A stretch of 36,622 nt of DNA, from positions 1 through 36,622 of the forward strand of contig JAHELV010000041.1 in NCBI GenBank assembly GCA_024644015.1, given 5' to 3'. This document shows, piece by piece, positions 8,136 to 15,299 of this stretch. Below the pieces are notes generated by a model that made no database searches, was not told the origin of the DNA, and saw only the letters and a list, made by a program, of their open reading frames with translations. The translations under genes and the position numbers were made by a program. Origin of the DNA: Nitriliruptorales bacterium (GTDB lineage Bacteria > Actinomycetota > Nitriliruptoria > Euzebyales > JAHELV01). How positions within the stretch are numbered: the stretch's first letter is position 1; every line of letters starts with the position of its first letter.

Positions 8136-8780
8136 GTGCGTGATCTGCTGGCGTGTGCCGCGTACCCAGACGGTCTGCTCGGACAGCTCGTCGATGGCCG
8201 CTGCGGGAACGAGGACATGCCGGTGGTGCCAGCGGTGCCCGACATCGATGATGGCCGCGGTGACGCGTCCGGTGGCGCGGTCGACCTGCAGACCTGCGAG
8301 GCGGCCGACGTCGTGGCGTTCGACGTAGATGTCGGTGTTCGCGCGGACCAGGACATCACCGTGCTCGAGATGTGGCACGACCACCGGGATGCGCACTGGC
8401 TCGGGGTGCAACAGCCACTCGTCGTAGGTGCCCGATTCGACTTCGGCCCACCACATCTGGTCGACGTCGTCGATGGTGATCGTGTCGGTCGGGCACACGC
8501 TGGCCTCTACCGCGTCGGCGGACAGGTTGACGACCACGTCGTGGTGGTCGGTGTCGCCGATGTCGCGCAGCGCCACGGGATGTTCGTCGTGTGGGCGGGC
8601 GTCGTCGCGGACGTAGATCTCGTGCAGGTGCGGCGACAGCGCCGAGCACACGAACCCACAGACGGTGCCGACGCGGGTGGTTTCGCACCATACGGCGGCA
8701 CCGAACCACAGGTCGAGCACGGTGTCTGTCGACGATGGCCTGTCGTCGGACGTCGGGGGTGGGACTGGGTTGGTATCCAT
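8076..8780 (-). CDS. PRC-barrel-like protein with a tail derived from a duplicated gene, 234 aa
   Basis: Two beta-barrel-like modules are visible. One is around FGAAVWCETTRVGTVCGFV to VVVNLSADAV. The second, NTDIYVERHDVGRLAGLQVD to RHVLVPAAAIDEL, closely follows the PRC-barrel pattern (D-x-VGRL-x3-VD-x4-V-x3-I). PRC-barrel proteins bind RNA, photosystem or other partners, so no specific role follows. The last ~16 residues (PHDRDADDLVPPNRTT) are homologous to the N-terminus of the neighbouring 91-residue protein and end at a frameshift-created stop, so the original C-terminus may differ. ATG 8780 was chosen; GGAG lies about 11 nt upstream. No transmembrane segment is seen. Confidence 0.65.
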   Translation of the reverse strand: MDTNPVPPPTSDDRPSSTDTVLDLWFGAAVWCETTRVGTVCGFVCSALSPHLHEIYVRDDARPHDEHPVALRDIGDTDHHDVVVNLSADAVEASVCPTDTITIDDVDQMWWAEVESGTYDEWLLHPEPVRIPVVVPHLEHGDVLVRANTDIYVERHDVGRLAGLQVDRATGRVTAAIIDVGHRWHHRHVLVPAAAIDELSEQTVWVRGTRQQITHLPAPHDRDADDLVPPNRTT

Positions 8781-9123
8781 GCGATCGTCGTCTCCGAAAG
8801 CTGTGATGCCGTCTGCGTTGACCGTTGAACAAGACAACCGTACGGCCGGCGGTTCTGCTCCATCCCAGCAGGACGCCAAGATCCCGACTCGACCCGACAA
8901 ATCCGCCGCCGGCGGTCGTCACGCACGCCCGATCGGTGCGCCAATCCCGTCGACCGGCCGAGGATCATGTCAGGCATCTCTCGCGGCCTCGGCGAGCCCT
9001 CCACCGCTGCCAGCTGGGCCTCGCGGTCGGCGCCGTGGTCTGTGCTCGCGGCTCGGGTGGTGCGCGGCCGCGACGGCTGGGAGATGATGTCCGGTAGCGC
9101 CTACCCGACAGGAGGTCGTGCCC
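8781..9123. other. 343-bp intergenic region between divergent genes
   Basis: Separates the PRC-barrel-like gene and the small gene at 9124. It should hold both promoters. I found no recognisable coding remnant, operator or RNA structure, only short GC-rich palindromes such as CCGCCGGCGG near 8910. Confidence 0.4.
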
Positions 9124-9399
9124 ATGCCCACCCCACACGACAGCGACGTCGACGACCTGGTCCCCATCGAACCCCACGACGTCGGCGTAAACGACCGCGA
9201 CCCCGACGCCGCACACACCGAAGCCGCACACCTGCTCGCCGACGAGGCCCACGGCGTGCTGAGCGCGCGAGGGTTCACCGACAGCGAGATCCGGCACTGG
9301 ACCGACGCGTACATCCGACAGGAGGGGTCTGGTGATGTCGATGGCTTCCTCGCCTGGATCGCCGAACAAGAACATCTCAGTGAGGCCGAGGAGGAGTAG
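9124..9399 (+). CDS. Small acidic conserved-type hypothetical protein, 91 aa
   Basis: Acidic soluble protein. The N-terminal 30 residues are a disordered Asp-rich stretch (PHDSDVDDLVP). They are followed by two predicted helices (HTEAAHLLADEAHGVL; FTDSEIRHWTDAYIRQEG) and a closing GDVDGFLAWIAEQE. The pattern GF-x-D-x-x-I-x3-(T/A)DAYI resembles short uncharacterised actinobacterial proteins; I know no function for it. GGAGG (9111-9115) sits 8 nt before ATG 9124, favouring this start over GTG 9118. Its 5' half exists as an inverted, frameshifted copy at 7995-8135. Confidence 0.6.
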   Translation: MPTPHDSDVDDLVPIEPHDVGVNDRDPDAAHTEAAHLLADEAHGVLSARGFTDSEIRHWTDAYIRQEGSGDVDGFLAWIAEQEHLSEAEEE

Positions 9400-9400
9400 T

Positions 9401-9642
9401 CCTGGGCTTTCACGACATCGAGACCGGGGACGGTGTGCCGCTGCCCGAGGCACTGGGGCGCTTCCCGTCGCTGGTATGTGCGGCCGTTCGGCCAGGTTCG
9501 GGTCGTCGTCGTCGTCGTCGACTCGACCCGGCCCACGGACCCGACGCAGCTTGCATGGCTCGAACGGCGACTCGACGCTGCGACCTTGTCGTGTCGGTGG
9601 GCACGACACGACACTGCCTCGGGCGGCCTGAGAGGCCGCTGA
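9401..9642 (+). pseudogene. Broken metallophosphoesterase fragment
   Basis: Frame 1 from about 9401 reads GFHDIETGDGVPLPEALG, then a shift near 9470 continues as WYVRPFGQVRVV, DSTRPTDPTQLAWLERRLDA. This order (GNHD-like motif, WY-x-R-FG-V, VVLDS-x-RP-x-DP-x-QLAWLE) is that of calcineurin-type phosphoesterases. The N-terminal metal-binding half is missing, and Asn of GNHD is replaced by Phe. A run of six GTC triplets (9502-9519) encodes a Val run and may be a slippage site. It is a non-functional remnant. Confidence 0.6.
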
Positions 9643-9677
9643 GACGCTGAGAGCGCGTTCAGGAACGAGCGTGATCC

Positions 9678-10412
9678 CTAGCTGTTGGCGGACCCGACTG
9701 CCGGATCACGGTCGTCAGCTGATCGTCCGAAGGCGGGGGCATCGGCCGATTCGGATTCGGATGCAGTCCTGCGAGTAACGAGGTGATCGACGACGGCCAC
9801 GATCGCAAGGATGCACGCGCCCATCTCCAAGGACTCCTCCACGATCATGCCCAGGGTGAACACCGGACCGGCGTCGCCACGACCCACCCAGCCGTTGAAG
9901 GCCTCGACCCCGATCGCTCCCGCGAAGTAGCAGCCCAGGGCGACAGCCAGGCGGTGTCTCACCACCGTCGGCAATCGGCGACCGACAGCGACAAGGCCCG
10001 CTGTCCCTGCCAGCGCGAGGACCACGCCGGGCAGCACCCAGTTGTAGGTCGGAACGTCGATGTTCAGAACGCCGAGAGGCTGCCCGAGCAGCTCATGCAA
10101 TCCGGTGGCCTCATCGATGCTGAGGTAGACCGCGGCCGCGGCGACGACGGCCCATGCGCGTTGGATGTCCGGCTGCTCCTCGTCCCAGCGTGCGACGACC
10201 GCCGCGACACCCGCCATGAGCAGGAGCGACGCATTCCACCAGGTCGGCATGTTCGCTTCGCCACCGATGTCGACCATTGCCTTGAGAGCGGGCAGCGGCG
10301 TGATGCGGTGCAGCGCGAAGACGGCCACGAACAGCAGCATCATCAGCGCCGTCACAGCCCACAGCCCGCGCCAGACGCCGCGTCCGGTCGTCGTTCGTGC
10401 GGTGGATGTCAT
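9678..10412 (-). CDS. Multi-pass membrane protein, unknown function, 244 aa
   Basis: About six hydrophobic segments are visible (for example GLWAVTALMMLLFVAVFAL, SLLLMAGVAAVVA, AWAVVAAAAVYLSI, WVLPGVVLALAGTAGLVAV, LAVALGCYFAGAIGV, MGACILAIVAVV). A polar motif SIDEATGLHE lies at the end of one helix; similar DE..HE signatures occur in uncharacterised bacterial membrane proteins and could bind a metal. The C-terminal ~30 residues are acidic and cytosolic-like. ATG 10412 was chosen over an upstream in-frame start at 10469 because the extra residues (CAHCAYW) come from a palindromic promoter-like region. No function can be assigned. Confidence 0.65.
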   Translation of the reverse strand: MTSTARTTTGRGVWRGLWAVTALMMLLFVAVFALHRITPLPALKAMVDIGGEANMPTWWNASLLLMAGVAAVVARWDEEQPDIQRAWAVVAAAAVYLSIDEATGLHELLGQPLGVLNIDVPTYNWVLPGVVLALAGTAGLVAVGRRLPTVVRHRLAVALGCYFAGAIGVEAFNGWVGRGDAGPVFTLGMIVEESLEMGACILAIVAVVDHLVTRRTASESESADAPAFGRSADDRDPAVGSANS

Positions 10413-10427
10413 GCCCCAGTATGCACA

Positions 10428-10442
10428 GTGCGCACAGCGCAC
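10428..10442. promoter_or_regulatory. Palindrome upstream of the membrane-protein gene
   Basis: GTGCGC-ACA-GCGCAC is a perfect 6-bp inverted repeat 16 nt upstream of the start at 10412, embedded in repeated TGCGCACAG-like units. On the minus strand it directly follows TTATGT, a possible -10. It may be a repressor site; no regulator is identifiable. Confidence 0.35.
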
Positions 10443-10532
10443 ATAATCAACCGGCGCGGACGATGCCATCGACCTTTCGGTTACCGGTGAGTGGACCCGC
10501 CAGCCGGGGGAGAGGTCGTTGACGGCGACCGG

Positions 10533-11252
10533 TCACGACACGTCGGCGAACCAGTCCCGGGCGATCTGCGTCCGCTGCAGGACCTCGTCGATGCCGAGGT
10601 CGGTACTGGGGGCGCGCGCCGCCGCGACGTCGTCAAGGCGTGCAATGGTCACCCGGGCCAGCTCGCCGGCCGACATTCGCAGCTCGACGACGGCCTCCGC
10701 AACGCGCCGGTCTGACTGCGCCTCGAGTCTGCGAAGCGCATCCGAGAGGCGGTCCGTGCGCACCCGGACGTCGCGAGCGCGCGGCGCTGCGTCCACGGTC
10801 GACGGCCGTTCCGACGCGGCCCCGATGAGCCAATCGGTGTCGAGCAGCACCTCTTCGCGCAGTCGCCGACGCCGTTGCGTGGCCTCGCCGCGCCGTCGTG
10901 CTGCAGCAATGATCCCGAGAATGAGCAGCAGCGCTGCGACGGCGAGCAGCGCGAGCAGCCAGAGCGGGAGACCACCCTGATCATCTTGCCCCGCGGTGTC
11001 AGCGGGCTGTGCGGCGTCTGGCTCGGCGGGCTCTTCGGCCCCGCCGGCATCCCCGCCGGAATCCGGTGCCTGCTCCTCCTGACCACCACCAAGCTCGTCT
11101 CCGAGCTGGCCGGCGGCATCGCCGACCTCGCCGGCGGCTGCGCCCACATCACTTGCGGCAGCCCCGACCCGCGCCCGATCGGCCTCTGTGCAGGCCGAAA
11201 CGGCCACCGTCATCACGGTGGCCAGCACGGCGATGGCTACTGCTCGTCCCAC
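10533..11252 (-). CDS. Predicted lipoprotein with a single transmembrane helix, 239 aa
   Basis: N-terminal signal sequence AVAIAVLATVMTVAVSAC ends in a lipobox with Cys21. It is followed by a low-complexity Ala/Gly/Glu linker (residues 22-92), a transmembrane helix (PLWLLALLAVAALLLILGII, about 95-115) and an Arg-rich stop-transfer. The cytosolic domain of ~120 residues is helical and probably coiled coil (LREEVLLDTDWLI, LSDALRRLEAQSDRRVAEAV). It has no recognised enzymatic motif. A membrane sensor or scaffold role is possible, but nothing in the context supports it. Confidence 0.65.
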   Translation of the reverse strand: MGRAVAIAVLATVMTVAVSACTEADRARVGAAASDVGAAAGEVGDAAGQLGDELGGGQEEQAPDSGGDAGGAEEPAEPDAAQPADTAGQDDQGGLPLWLLALLAVAALLLILGIIAAARRRGEATQRRRRLREEVLLDTDWLIGAASERPSTVDAAPRARDVRVRTDRLSDALRRLEAQSDRRVAEAVVELRMSAGELARVTIARLDDVAAARAPSTDLGIDEVLQRTQIARDWFADVS

Positions 11253-11370
11253 TACATGGCCTTCCAGCCGTGCTGGCGTCAGCGTCAGAGCCGGGCGGCC
11301 ACGTCACGTTACGTCACGTCGATTCCTACGCCGACTGTGCCGGTCATACTAGAGACCCGGAACAGACCGA

Positions 11371-12147
11371 TCAGACGGCGGCGACCTGCTGATCCAAGGA
11401 GCGGCCGGATCGCTGCCACGCGGCGGCGGCCAGCAGTGTCATCGCATTGAGCGCCCAGTGCGCGAGCCACGGGGTCACCACGTGGCCGCCGGCGATCCGC
11501 AGTCTGCCGAGCACCAGCCCGGCGAACGTCGTGAGCGTCACAGCCGCGGCGCATGTCCGTGTGCGCCCCGTCGTGACGTCATTGATGCGTAGCGCCGCCA
11601 GCGTCGGCCCGATGTGCCACAGCCCGAACACCACGCTCGATGCGAGCAGTCCGGCCCGTGGACCGTAGCGGACGGCGACGATGCCGAGCAGCACCCCGCG
11701 GAACGCCACCTCCTCGAAGGCGGCGGTGCCGATCGGGATGCGGATCAGTGTCTGCCACACCAGGTCCCGAGCGTCGAGTGTGGCACGGCGGTCTGCGAGG
11801 AGGCGCCGACCGAGGCGGTGACCGGCCCCTGCCGCAGTGCCGAGGAGCACTGCTGCGGCGCTGGCTGCGGCCGCGCACATGCCGACCCGCAATCCGGTCC
11901 GAGCGGATCCGAGACCGAGATCGTCCCACGTCAGACCCGACCGGCGTGCACTCGCGATCAGGCCGACACCCGTGGCGAGGTTGCGGACGACGTACCAGCC
12001 CTGACGTCCCTCGCGTCTATTGGTCAGCAGGCTGTAGGACAGCAGCGCGACTGCAGTGCCCGTGCCGCGTGGCGCGCTCACGACGCGCCGGACGGCGTCG
12101 CGAGGTTCGTCACGGTGGGCGTCATCGGCCTCATTGTCGCATGACAC
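11371..12147 (-). CDS. CPBP-family intramembrane protease-like protein, 258 aa
   Basis: Carries the three CPBP/Abi motifs in order: FEEVAFRG (EExxxR), FGLWHIGPT and LAHWALNAM, which place the glutamates and histidines of an intramembrane metalloprotease active site. Hydrophobic helices surround them (SAAAVLLGTAAGAG, AAVTLTTFAGLVLG). Substrate unknown; family members process prenylated proteins, sigma-factor regulators or bacteriocins. The predicted GTG start at 12147 overlaps the divergent gene starting at 12141, so one of the two true starts probably lies further inside. Confidence 0.75.
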   Translation of the reverse strand: MSCDNEADDAHRDEPRDAVRRVVSAPRGTGTAVALLSYSLLTNRREGRQGWYVVRNLATGVGLIASARRSGLTWDDLGLGSARTGLRVGMCAAAASAAAVLLGTAAGAGHRLGRRLLADRRATLDARDLVWQTLIRIPIGTAAFEEVAFRGVLLGIVAVRYGPRAGLLASSVVFGLWHIGPTLAALRINDVTTGRTRTCAAAVTLTTFAGLVLGRLRIAGGHVVTPWLAHWALNAMTLLAAAAWQRSGRSLDQQVAAV

Positions 12148-12884
12148 CCGCTCGCTGCGGCCGCGGCTGGGCCAGGTGTATCGTCCGCGTCTTGGACGAA
12201 ACAGGATATCTGGCCGGCGGCTACTTCCTGACGCGGCCGGCGTCGCGCGGCGACGCGTACATGGCGACCGGACTCGTCCCGCCGACCCTGATCACCCTCA
12301 GCGGGTGTCTCGCCGACTTCGCCTTCGACTACTGGTGGAACGAGCAGAACGTCGTCACTGCAGCCGAGTTCGGCGTCGACGAACGGCGATTCCCCGAACT
12401 CATCGATTGGTACGTCGAGCGGTTCGGCGACGACCTTGGTGCACCGAACGTCGCGTACTCGACTGCGGTGATCGAAGACTTCGTACAGGAGTTCGTTGAC
12501 GACAGCGAGGGGCTCGTCATCGTCGGGTGCGCCGTTTCGACCGAGCATCGAGGTCAGCTGCTCGAACGCCACCGTGCGGCTGACGACTCGGGCGAGTATG
12601 GGGTCATCGAGATGCTGGACCGCAACGAACGTCTCGATCCGGGCGCTGACGTCGCCGGGTTCGAGCCCGTGTCGTACCAATACGGCCTCGAATGCTCATG
12701 GCTGTGCAACTCGCTGGAACGCTCGGCCGAGGCGGCCCTCGGCATCCGCCCTGACCCCCGCACGGGTCTGGTGTCCACCTACGGCGACGCCGTGCGCGTC
12801 GTGGAACACATCAACCGCGACGACGTCGGAGCCGAGCCAGGCACGTGGCTGCCGTGGCTGATCGCCACGTACGCGCTGACCTAG
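12141..12884 (+). CDS. Unknown protein, 3' end replaced by a MITE-like element, 247 aa
   Basis: Soluble protein, no membrane segment. Segments such as FDYWWNEQNVVTAAEFGVDE, IVGCAVSTEHRGQL and QYGLECSWLCNSLERSAEAA look like a folded globular domain, but I do not recognise the family. The stop TAG (12882-12884) lies inside the left terminal inverted repeat of the element at 12880-13048. The native C-terminus may therefore have been lost or altered by insertion. ATG 12141 leaves no room for a promoter relative to the divergent CPBP gene; ATG 12260 is an alternative. Confidence 0.55.
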   Translation: MTPARCGRGWARCIVRVLDETGYLAGGYFLTRPASRGDAYMATGLVPPTLITLSGCLADFAFDYWWNEQNVVTAAEFGVDERRFPELIDWYVERFGDDLGAPNVAYSTAVIEDFVQEFVDDSEGLVIVGCAVSTEHRGQLLERHRAADDSGEYGVIEMLDRNERLDPGADVAGFEPVSYQYGLECSWLCNSLERSAEAALGIRPDPRTGLVSTYGDAVRVVEHINRDDVGAEPGTWLPWLIATYALT

Positions 12885-13048
12885 GGCCTGTTTGGTGGTT
12901 CCGCTCGGCATTCGGCTGCGTCTGCATCCCTGCTCGCTTCGTTGCGGCTCGCGCACATACAAGCCCGGTATGCCGCGCTCGCCGCGCCTTGTGAGCCGGG
13001 CGCAGCCGCACCCTCGGTGCATGACCGGTCCACCAAACAGGCCCTAGG
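12880..13048. mobile_element. MITE-like element, 169 bp with perfect 19-bp terminal inverted repeats
   Basis: CCTAGGGCCTGTTTGGTGG (12880-12898) is the exact reverse complement of 13030-13048. Subterminal arms also pair (CGGCTGCG on the left, CGCAGCCG on the right), so the interior can fold back extensively. It has no transposase frame. Both ends carry CTAG, which could be part of the repeat or a palindromic target duplication. The structure fits a miniature inverted-repeat element mobilised in trans, perhaps by an IS5-like transposase (inferred only from the general look of the ends). Confidence 0.75.
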
Positions 13049-13169
13049 CGTCTGCTGCACGGCTCCTGCCGAGGCACGCGGTGGCGCGACCAACGCGTAC
13101 GGACAAGGTCCCGGCGTGCCAGGGCCATTGGTCCTGACATCGAGTCCTAGAGTCGACCACTATGCGACT

Positions 13170-13586
13170 GTGAGACTTGAACTGACGCGCAAGACGGACC
13201 TGGCGTTGCGGGCGCTGCAGACGCTGCCCAGCGCCGGCGCGCTGCGCAAGGGCAGCGAGCTCGCCGACGAACTCGGCACGAGCGCCGGATTCTTGGTGCA
13301 GGTGCTTGCGCCGCTCACGTCGGCGGGATGGGTACGCTCGGTGCCGGGTCCGCGTGGCGGATACCAGGCGACCGAAGCCGCGCCCGACGCCTCTCTGCTG
13401 CAGCTCATCGAGGCCGTCGAGGGCCCGGTGGAGTCCGACCGCTGCGTGCTGCGCGAGCAGCCCTGCCCGGCGCTGGTGTCGTGCGCGTTGCACGACGCCT
13501 GGATGCCGGCGCGTGACGCGCTCGTCGCACGCCTCGCCGCAACACCCGCGCTGGCCCCAACGCGCGGTCAACAACTGAAGGAGTGA
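13170..13586 (+). CDS. Rrf2-family Fe-S regulator, NsrR-like, 138 aa
   Basis: DNA-binding protein of the Rrf2 family: N-terminal winged helix (LTRKTDLALRALQ, LADELGTSAGFLVQVLAPL, GPRGGYQ). It has three cysteines at 92, 99 and 105 (CVLREQPCPALVSC), positions nearly the same as the cluster ligands of Streptomyces NsrR. Such proteins sense nitric oxide through a [4Fe-4S] or [2Fe-2S] cluster and repress NO and nitrite metabolism. The stop is 6 nt before the nirK start, and AAGGAG (13577-13582) lies inside its 3' end, so the pair is a coupled operon. The GTG start is chosen from the family-typical first residues (xLTRKTDLAL). Confidence 0.85.
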   Translation: MRLELTRKTDLALRALQTLPSAGALRKGSELADELGTSAGFLVQVLAPLTSAGWVRSVPGPRGGYQATEAAPDASLLQLIEAVEGPVESDRCVLREQPCPALVSCALHDAWMPARDALVARLAATPALAPTRGQQLKE

Positions 13587-13592
13587 GCGAAC

Positions 13593-15239
13593 ATGGCTGG
13601 CCAGGTGCGAACCGACGACACCCCAGGGCGGGATCCCAGTCCGTGGACCCGTGGTCTGGCGCTGAGCATGATCGCTGTCGCGCTGCTCCTGGTCCTCGTG
13701 GTCGCCAATCAGATCGGCGGCATTCTGATCGCCGGGGATCTGCGTGACGAGTACCAGCAGCTCGTGAGCGACACGCGGGCGCAGCCCGGCCAACCGGTCG
13801 CGCTGACCGATACCGCACAGCCGGCGTCCGGAGATGCGCAGGGCGCCGGCGGCGCCATCCCGGAGCTGGTCGCCAAGGGCGACCTCGGGCCGGTTCCATC
13901 CGGTGAGACCAATGTGGCGGTGGCGCCCGAGATGCCTCCGCCGGCCGACCGCTCGGAGCAGGCGATCGTCGACGTGGCCTTCGAGGTCGTCGAGAACGTG
14001 TCCACCATCGACCCCGCGAGCGGCACGAAGCACGAGACCTGGGGCTACAGGATCCTCGGCGGTCCCGACGGACCTGTGGTCGGCACACCCGGTCCGGTCA
14101 TCCGTGCGCGGGTCGGCGACGTCCTGCGCTTCACGATCACCAACCCACAGGGCAACCAGAACCCCCACAACGTCGACCTGCACGCCGTGACGGGCCAGGG
14201 CGGCGGGGCAGCGGCGACGACCGTGGCGCCCGGTGAGACCCGCACCATCGAGGCGCGGCTGCTCTACCCGGGATTCTTCATGTACCACTGCGCCTACGGG
14301 GACGTGCCGGCGCACATCTCCCACGGCATGTTCGGTGGGATCCTGGTCGATCCCGACATCCCGCTGCCCGCCGTCGACCACGAGTGGTATGTCGTGCAGT
14401 CCGAGTACTACGTGGCGGACGGTGGCGCGAAAGTGGGCAAGCTCGATCGCACCGCGCTGACCGACGAGTCCCCGAGCCATGTGGTGTTCAACGGGGCGGT
14501 CGGCGCGCTGACCGATGACAACGCCCTGCAGATGCAGGTCGGCGAGCGCAGCCGGATCTACTTCGTCAACGCCGGGCTGAACCTGATCTCGAGCTTCCAC
14601 CCGATCGGCTCCCACTGGGACACCGTCTATCCGGAGGCTGCACTGCTCAACACCCCGCTGCGAGGGTCACAGACGACCCTGGTGCCCGCAGGCGGCGGCA
14701 CGGTCGTCGAGATGGTGGGTCAGGTGCCCCAGACCGTGGTGCTCGTCGACCACGCGCTGTCCCGGGCGTTCGACAAGGGGGCCATCGGTCAGGTCGTGAT
14801 CGACGGGGCAGAGAACGCCGAGATCTTCGAGGAGGTCGACCCCGCCGAGATCCCCGACGCAGGTGCCGGCACGACACCCGACGAGTCGGCGACCGCTCAG
14901 GCCGGTGCGGACGCTGCGTCCGGTGCGACCGAGACGGTGTCGATCGTGCAAGGCTCCGCCGAGTTCCAAGACGATGGTGCCGCTGACGAGTTCGCCGATA
15001 CCGAGGACCCCGCCGACTACTCGGTCAATGTGCTCGAGGTCAAGGTCGGTGACACGGTGACCTGGACCAACGAGGACCAGGGGATCATGCACACCGTGAC
15101 CGCGGTCGACGGATCGTTCGACTCCGACCTGCTGGGCACGGGGGAGTCGTGGTCGTACACGTTCACCGAGGCCGGCGAGTTCGAGTACCTGTGCACCCCA
15201 CACCCGTGGATGCGTGCAAAGGTCGTGGTGACCGGGTAG
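13593..15239 (+). CDS. nirK: Copper nitrite reductase NirK, membrane-anchored, with C-terminal cupredoxin domain, 548 aa
   Basis: Reduces nitrite to nitric oxide outside the membrane. One N-terminal helix (residues 21-45) anchors it. The core (about 125-410) resembles Neisseria AniA and has all copper ligands: type 1 H192, C233, H241, M246; type 2 H197, H232, H387; catalytic D195 (NPHNVDLH) and H336 (SSFHPIG). After an Ala/Asp-rich linker (412-446) comes a third cupredoxin domain with its own type 1 site: H500 (GIMHTV), C534, H537, M540 (YLCTPHPWM). This extra domain probably relays electrons to the core. Upstream coupling to an NsrR-like gene suggests NO- or nitrite-responsive expression. 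A hairpin terminator follows. Confidence 0.92.
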   Translation: MAGQVRTDDTPGRDPSPWTRGLALSMIAVALLLVLVVANQIGGILIAGDLRDEYQQLVSDTRAQPGQPVALTDTAQPASGDAQGAGGAIPELVAKGDLGPVPSGETNVAVAPEMPPPADRSEQAIVDVAFEVVENVSTIDPASGTKHETWGYRILGGPDGPVVGTPGPVIRARVGDVLRFTITNPQGNQNPHNVDLHAVTGQGGGAAATTVAPGETRTIEARLLYPGFFMYHCAYGDVPAHISHGMFGGILVDPDIPLPAVDHEWYVVQSEYYVADGGAKVGKLDRTALTDESPSHVVFNGAVGALTDDNALQMQVGERSRIYFVNAGLNLISSFHPIGSHWDTVYPEAALLNTPLRGSQTTLVPAGGGTVVEMVGQVPQTVVLVDHALSRAFDKGAIGQVVIDGAENAEIFEEVDPAEIPDAGAGTTPDESATAQAGADAASGATETVSIVQGSAEFQDDGAADEFADTEDPADYSVNVLEVKVGDTVTWTNEDQGIMHTVTAVDGSFDSDLLGTGESWSYTFTEAGEFEYLCTPHPWMRAKVVVTG

Positions 15240-15244
15240 CTCGC

Positions 15245-15282
15245 CGCGGCGGCCGGGCCACTCAAGTGTCCCGGCCGCCGCG
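15245..15282. terminator. Bidirectional hairpin terminator between nirK and the convergent lipoprotein gene
   Basis: CGCGGCGGCCGGG (15245-15257) pairs perfectly over 13 bp with CCCGGCCGCCGCG (15270-15282); the 12-nt loop holds an extra CAC/GTG pair. It lies between two convergent stop codons (15239 and 15300). Confidence 0.8.
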
Positions 15283-15299
15283 AGGTCCGGACTGTGCCC

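Noticed and set aside
12942-13169. N-terminal extension of the Rrf2 protein back to 12942
   Set aside because: This would translate the MITE-like element and gives residues unlike any Rrf2 protein; GTG 13170 matches the family start.
13044-14615. 523-codon minus-strand frame over the Rrf2 and nirK genes
   Set aside because: Both plus-strand genes are convincing; the antisense frame has no domain signature.
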